NCBI GenBank assembly: GCA_019246575.1
Contig: JAFAQG010001009.1
Location: 1 to 8,234, forward strand
Direction: 5' to 3'
DNA: 8,234 bases
From: Acidobacteriaceae bacterium
GTDB lineage: Bacteria > Acidobacteriota > Terriglobia > Bryobacterales > Bryobacteraceae
Shown: in pieces, positions 5,446 to 8,234 of the stretch
How positions within the stretch are numbered: position 1 is the first letter of the stretch
How the letters are laid out: every line of letters begins with the position of its first letter
The notes under the pieces: generated by a model
Database searches by the model: none
Told to the model about the DNA's origin: nothing
Seen by the model: only the letters and a program-made list of their open reading frames with translations
Made by a program: the position numbers and the translations under genes

Positions 5446-6474
5446 ATGCGAATCGTTGTACTGTCTCTCCTCGCGTTAGCGGGGTGCACGTTACTAGGTC
5501 AGCAATCCGCAACAACGTCCGACTCCGAGTCGATTGCGCGGAAAAGTGAAACGGCCGAGCTCAAAAAGTCGCTTCTGACACGCCCCACACCGGAGATCCC
5601 GCCGGGCTATGTCCTTGGGCCAGGCGACCAGATCGTAGTTCACGTGATGAATGTCGATGAGTTCAACGACAAGCCGATACAGGTCGATTTGAACGGTTAT
5701 GTCGGACTTGCACTTGCGGGGCGTGTGAGGGTTGCGGGGCTCACGATTCAGCAAGCTGAGTCGACGATAACAGATAGCCTTAAAAGCTACATTTTGCACC
5801 CGGACGTATCCGTTTATGTGTCGGAATTCCGAGGTGAACCTGTTTCCGTCATCGGATCGGTCAAGAATCCGGGAATTGAGCAATTGCAAGGACGCAAGAC
5901 GTTGCTTGAAGTCATATCTCTGGCGGGAGGATTGGATAATACGACCGCCGGACCGCGACTCAAGATCACGCGCCGGATGGAATGGGGGCCGATTCCGTTA
6001 CCGGGGGCTAAGGTTGATGCGACAAACGAATACAGTGTTGCGGAAGTTAGTATCAAGTCGCTGCTCGATGCTGCGCACCCGGAACAGAACATACTGGTTA
6101 AGCCGTACGACGTTATTTCCGTACCTCGCGCCGAGAACATATATGTAATTGGAGAAGTTCTGAAGGCGGGCGGCTTCCCTGTGAACTCGGCCGACCAGAT
6201 TACCGTGTTGCAGGCAATCTCGCTGGCCGGAGGTATGGACAAGATGGCGAAGCCGCAGGAGGCGAGAATTCTCCGGCGTGTCCAGGGCGAGCCGGACAGA
6301 ACCGAACTCGCAGTCAATGTCAGACAGATTCTTGACGGCAAAGCCGCTGATGTTCCACTCCAAGCTGAAGATATTCTTTTTATTCCGAACAATATTCCGA
6401 AGCGAGCGGTGATTCGGGCGATCGAAGCAAGCATTCAGGTTGGTACTGGACTGGTTATTTGGCGCAGACCGTAA
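5446..6474 (+). CDS. Outer-membrane polysaccharide export lipoprotein (Wza/OPX family)
   Basis: The product is 342 residues. The N-terminus is a lipoprotein signal with lipobox LAGC, placing the lipidated cysteine at 14. Residues about 54-126 form the polysaccharide export domain (YVLGPGDQIVVHV, then LNGYVGLALAGRVRVAGLT and LHPDVSVYV). Two SLBB domains follow: about 131-180 (PVSVIGSVKNPGIEQ, LLEVISLAGGL) and about 231-312 (NIYVIGEVLKAGGFPV, VLQAISLAGGM). The last 25 residues (AVIRAIEASIQVGTGLVIWR) could form the amphipathic helix that crosses the outer membrane in Wza. The protein should be the octameric-type channel through which the polymer leaves the cell, docking on the Wzc-like protein encoded next. 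The ATG at 5446 is chosen because it gives a compact lipoprotein signal; a TTG at 5422 has the better ribosome site (AGGAA, 5413-5417) but adds an acidic residue before the signal. It lies 88 bp after the membrane-protein gene, where a small hairpin (5376-5391) occurs, and 13 bp before the Wzc-like gene. Confidence 0.93.
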   Translation: MRIVVLSLLALAGCTLLGQQSATTSDSESIARKSETAELKKSLLTRPTPEIPPGYVLGPGDQIVVHVMNVDEFNDKPIQVDLNGYVGLALAGRVRVAGLTIQQAESTITDSLKSYILHPDVSVYVSEFRGEPVSVIGSVKNPGIEQLQGRKTLLEVISLAGGLDNTTAGPRLKITRRMEWGPIPLPGAKVDATNEYSVAEVSIKSLLDAAHPEQNILVKPYDVISVPRAENIYVIGEVLKAGGFPVNSADQITVLQAISLAGGMDKMAKPQEARILRRVQGEPDRTELAVNVRQILDGKAADVPLQAEDILFIPNNIPKRAVIRAIEASIQVGTGLVIWRRP

Positions 6475-6475
6475 T

Positions 6476-6482
6476 GGAGGAA
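6476..6482 (+). promoter_or_regulatory. Strong ribosome binding site of the Wzc-like gene
   Basis: GGAGGAA lies directly after the stop codon of the OPX gene and 5 bases before ATG 6488. It is the strongest Shine-Dalgarno match in the window and fixes the start of the downstream gene, which suggests high and coupled translation of the export pair. Confidence 0.8.
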
Positions 6483-6487
6483 GCACA

Positions 6488-8234
6488 ATGAGTCCGTCAC
6501 AGCAACGCGTCTCCGGGGATTCCGTCGCACTTACGAGAACGAAGGCGCGGCGTTCGGACGTCGTCAACTCGGGATATCTTTATCCAGCTGATTATCCCAG
6601 CATCTCCGGCACGGACACGGGAAATTTGCTTGAGTATTGGCGCATACTCAACCGGCGCAGGGGAACGCTTTTAATTTTCGGCGTTTTGAGCATACTGGCG
6701 GGATATGGCATTACGAAGCTCGAGACACCCGTTTATCGGGCGCGCACGTTACTGCAAATCGAAAGTCTGAACGAAGATTTCCTAAACATGCGGAATATCA
6801 GCCCGACCGAGCCGTTGCCGGCGAACAGCGAATCTCCCGAATACAATATTCGTACTCAGATCACAATCCTACAAAGCAGGCCAGTGCTGGAGCGTACGCT
6901 TCAAAAGCAGAACCTCGAAAAGAGAATAGTTGAAAATCAGGAAAGGCACCGTGGATGGTTTTCTTCAAAACAGCAGATTCACGCCTCGCGACCGGCTGAA
7001 GTCGCAGCGGCGAAGCATGAAGAGGCGGTGAGGATTGCAACGGAAGCATTGCGGATTCGGCCTGAGCCTAACACGAGAGTACTCGAGGTCAGCTTCGAGT
7101 CTACGGATCCGAAGATCGCGTCCGATTTGGCAAACTCGCTAACCTCGGCGTTTACGGAAACCAGTATGGATAACCGCTGGAGATCCACGCAGAATACAAG
7201 TGCGTGGCTGACGCGGCAGTTGCAGGACGTGAAGGTCAAGCTCGAGAAGGCGCAAGACGAACTACAACGATATGCGCGTGGGGCGAATTTGACATTCCTG
7301 TCACAAACCGGAATGGACACTACATCTCAGGAGCGCCTGAAGCAATTGGAACTGGAGGTTTCGAAAGCCGTCTCGGACCGAATTGCAGCTCAATCGAAAT
7401 ATGAACTGGCTGCAACGGCGCCGGTAGACTCTCTACCAGAAATCGTTGATAATGCGACGCTGAAAGACTACCAGGTGCAACTGACCGGACTGCGAGAAAA
7501 GCTTGCTGATTTGTCGTCGAATTTCACGCCGAGTTATCCGAAGGTAGTAAGTCTCCGTGCGCAGATTCAGGCGCTTGAGAGTGCGCTCGAAAAGCAGCGG
7601 GCAAACATTACTACCCGAACGCGCAACGAGTATGCCGCAGCGGCGCGCCGGGAGAAGTTAGTGAATGCCGAGTATGCATCGGTTGTAGCGCTTATGTCGG
7701 AACAAGGCGAGAAGCTTGACCGGTATCAACTGCTGAAGCGTGAAGTCGATACGACACGCCAGCTTTATGAATCGATGGTTCAAAAGGTCAAAGAAGCGGA
7801 TCTGGCATTGGCTATGAAGGCGACCGACGTTGATGTGATCGAGCGGGCGTTGCCGCCGGGATCGCCGTACAAGCCTGTAGCCGCATTGAACATGGGTCTT
7901 GGATTGATATCAGGACTATTTCTCGGTTCGATGGTCATCATACAGCGTGCTCGCGCTAATACTCGAATTCAGGAACCCGGAGACAGTATCCTTGAACTTG
8001 GCGTGCCGGAACTGGGCGTCATCTCGGCGGGAAATCCGGCAAAGCCGTCGCAATTTCAGTGGTTACTCGGCAAACCTGCTACGCCGGATACTAAAGATGT
8101 ACCCGAGCTGGTCACGTTGCAGCACGCCGCGTCTCCGCTCGCTGAGCAGTTCAATATCGCTGCGGCCTCTCTGCTGTTGTATAGCCGTGATGAAACCAGT
8201 CCTCGCGTAATTGCAGTCTCGAGCGCGAATGCAA
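6488..8234 (+). CDS. Wzc/GumC-type polysaccharide co-polymerase with BY-kinase domain, 3' end cut by window
   Basis: 582 residues are visible and the frame is still open at the edge. Residues 1-45 are a polar N-terminal leader. A Wzz-type domain begins near 46 (NLLEYWRILNRRRGTLL) with a first transmembrane helix at about 59-75. The periplasmic part (about 76-463) includes a long helical region (about 240-420), then the GNVR motif region (QLLKREVDTTRQLYESMVQK, 414-433) and PPGSPYKP (456-463), which leads into the second transmembrane helix (about 465-486). The cytoplasmic part opens the BY-kinase/Wzc ATPase domain: SPLAEQF (549-555) and RVIAVSSANA (573-582), after which the Walker A loop GxGK should follow outside the window. 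Such proteins set polymer length and gate export by cyclic tyrosine phosphorylation. Oddity: the usual E-x2-R-x2-R motif reads E553-QF-N556-IA-A559. The start at ATG 6488 is fixed by GGAGGAA. The gene directly follows the OPX partner it works with. Confidence 0.93.
   Translation, partial: MSPSQQRVSGDSVALTRTKARRSDVVNSGYLYPADYPSISGTDTGNLLEYWRILNRRRGTLLIFGVLSILAGYGITKLETPVYRARTLLQIESLNEDFLNMRNISPTEPLPANSESPEYNIRTQITILQSRPVLERTLQKQNLEKRIVENQERHRGWFSSKQQIHASRPAEVAAAKHEEAVRIATEALRIRPEPNTRVLEVSFESTDPKIASDLANSLTSAFTETSMDNRWRSTQNTSAWLTRQLQDVKVKLEKAQDELQRYARGANLTFLSQTGMDTTSQERLKQLELEVSKAVSDRIAAQSKYELAATAPVDSLPEIVDNATLKDYQVQLTGLREKLADLSSNFTPSYPKVVSLRAQIQALESALEKQRANITTRTRNEYAAAARREKLVNAEYASVVALMSEQGEKLDRYQLLKREVDTTRQLYESMVQKVKEADLALAMKATDVDVIERALPPGSPYKPVAALNMGLGLISGLFLGSMVIIQRARANTRIQEPGDSILELGVPELGVISAGNPAKPSQFQWLLGKPATPDTKDVPELVTLQHAASPLAEQFNIAAASLLLYSRDETSPRVIAVSSANA

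Noticed and set aside
6637..7404. Short + strand frames inside the Wzc-like gene
   Set aside because: They lie in other frames of a clearly coding region that remains open without a stop from 6488 to the window end.
1..8234. CRISPR array, transposon ends or phage genes
   Set aside because: No regularly spaced repeats, no terminal inverted repeats flanking a transposase and no phage protein signatures were seen.

Overview
The window looks like a chromosomal segment from a moderately GC-rich Gram-negative bacterium. The best guess is Acidobacteriota, perhaps a Bryobacterales/Solibacter-type soil lineage. That is an inference from a mixture of genes: a secreted, Tat-exported DUF1080 (3-keto-disaccharide hydrolase-like) protein, a PD40 beta-propeller protein, an uncharacterised Ig/IPT-like surface protein, and an exopolysaccharide locus headed by a NusG paralogue. 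No marker gene in the window fixes the taxonomy. All supported genes are on the + strand.

Left part (1-1542): one uncharacterised protein made of beta-rich modules joined by a Pro/Lys/Ala linker. Its 5' end lies outside the window. It is read in one frame to about position 364 and in another from there to 1542. The break falls at a TTT run and restoring one T rejoins the protein, so it is either a real pseudogene or a single-base sequencing error.

Middle part (1636-3569): a complete tRNA-Leu with anticodon UAG and encoded CCA. It is followed at once by a Tat-exported DUF1080 protein (1766-2608) and, 16 bp later, by a secreted protein with six PD40/TolB-type repeats (2625-3569). These two are probably co-transcribed.

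A 482-bp stretch without genes (3570-4051) separates this from the right part. It holds a 12-bp perfect palindrome, a near-perfect 12-bp direct repeat, a 19-bp imperfect palindrome, several -10- or -35-like hexamers and a hairpin just before the next gene. It probably carries the promoter and leader of the downstream operon, though no single promoter can be picked with confidence.

Right part (4052-8234, running off the end): an exopolysaccharide/capsule export operon. The order is a NusG-paralogue antiterminator (UpxY/RfaH/LoaP type), an uncharacterised small membrane protein with a coiled coil, an outer-membrane polysaccharide export lipoprotein (Wza/OPX family), and a Wzc/GumC-type chain-length regulator fused to the start of a BY-kinase domain, cut by the window edge just before its expected Walker A motif. 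The likely joint role is this: the NusG paralogue lets RNA polymerase read through the long operon, the Wzc-like protein controls polymerisation and export across the inner membrane and periplasm, and the OPX protein forms the outer-membrane channel. The small membrane protein has no assigned role. No CRISPR array, transposase, integrase or phage gene was seen. The least explained elements are that small membrane protein, the long leader of the operon and an unusual motif in the kinase.
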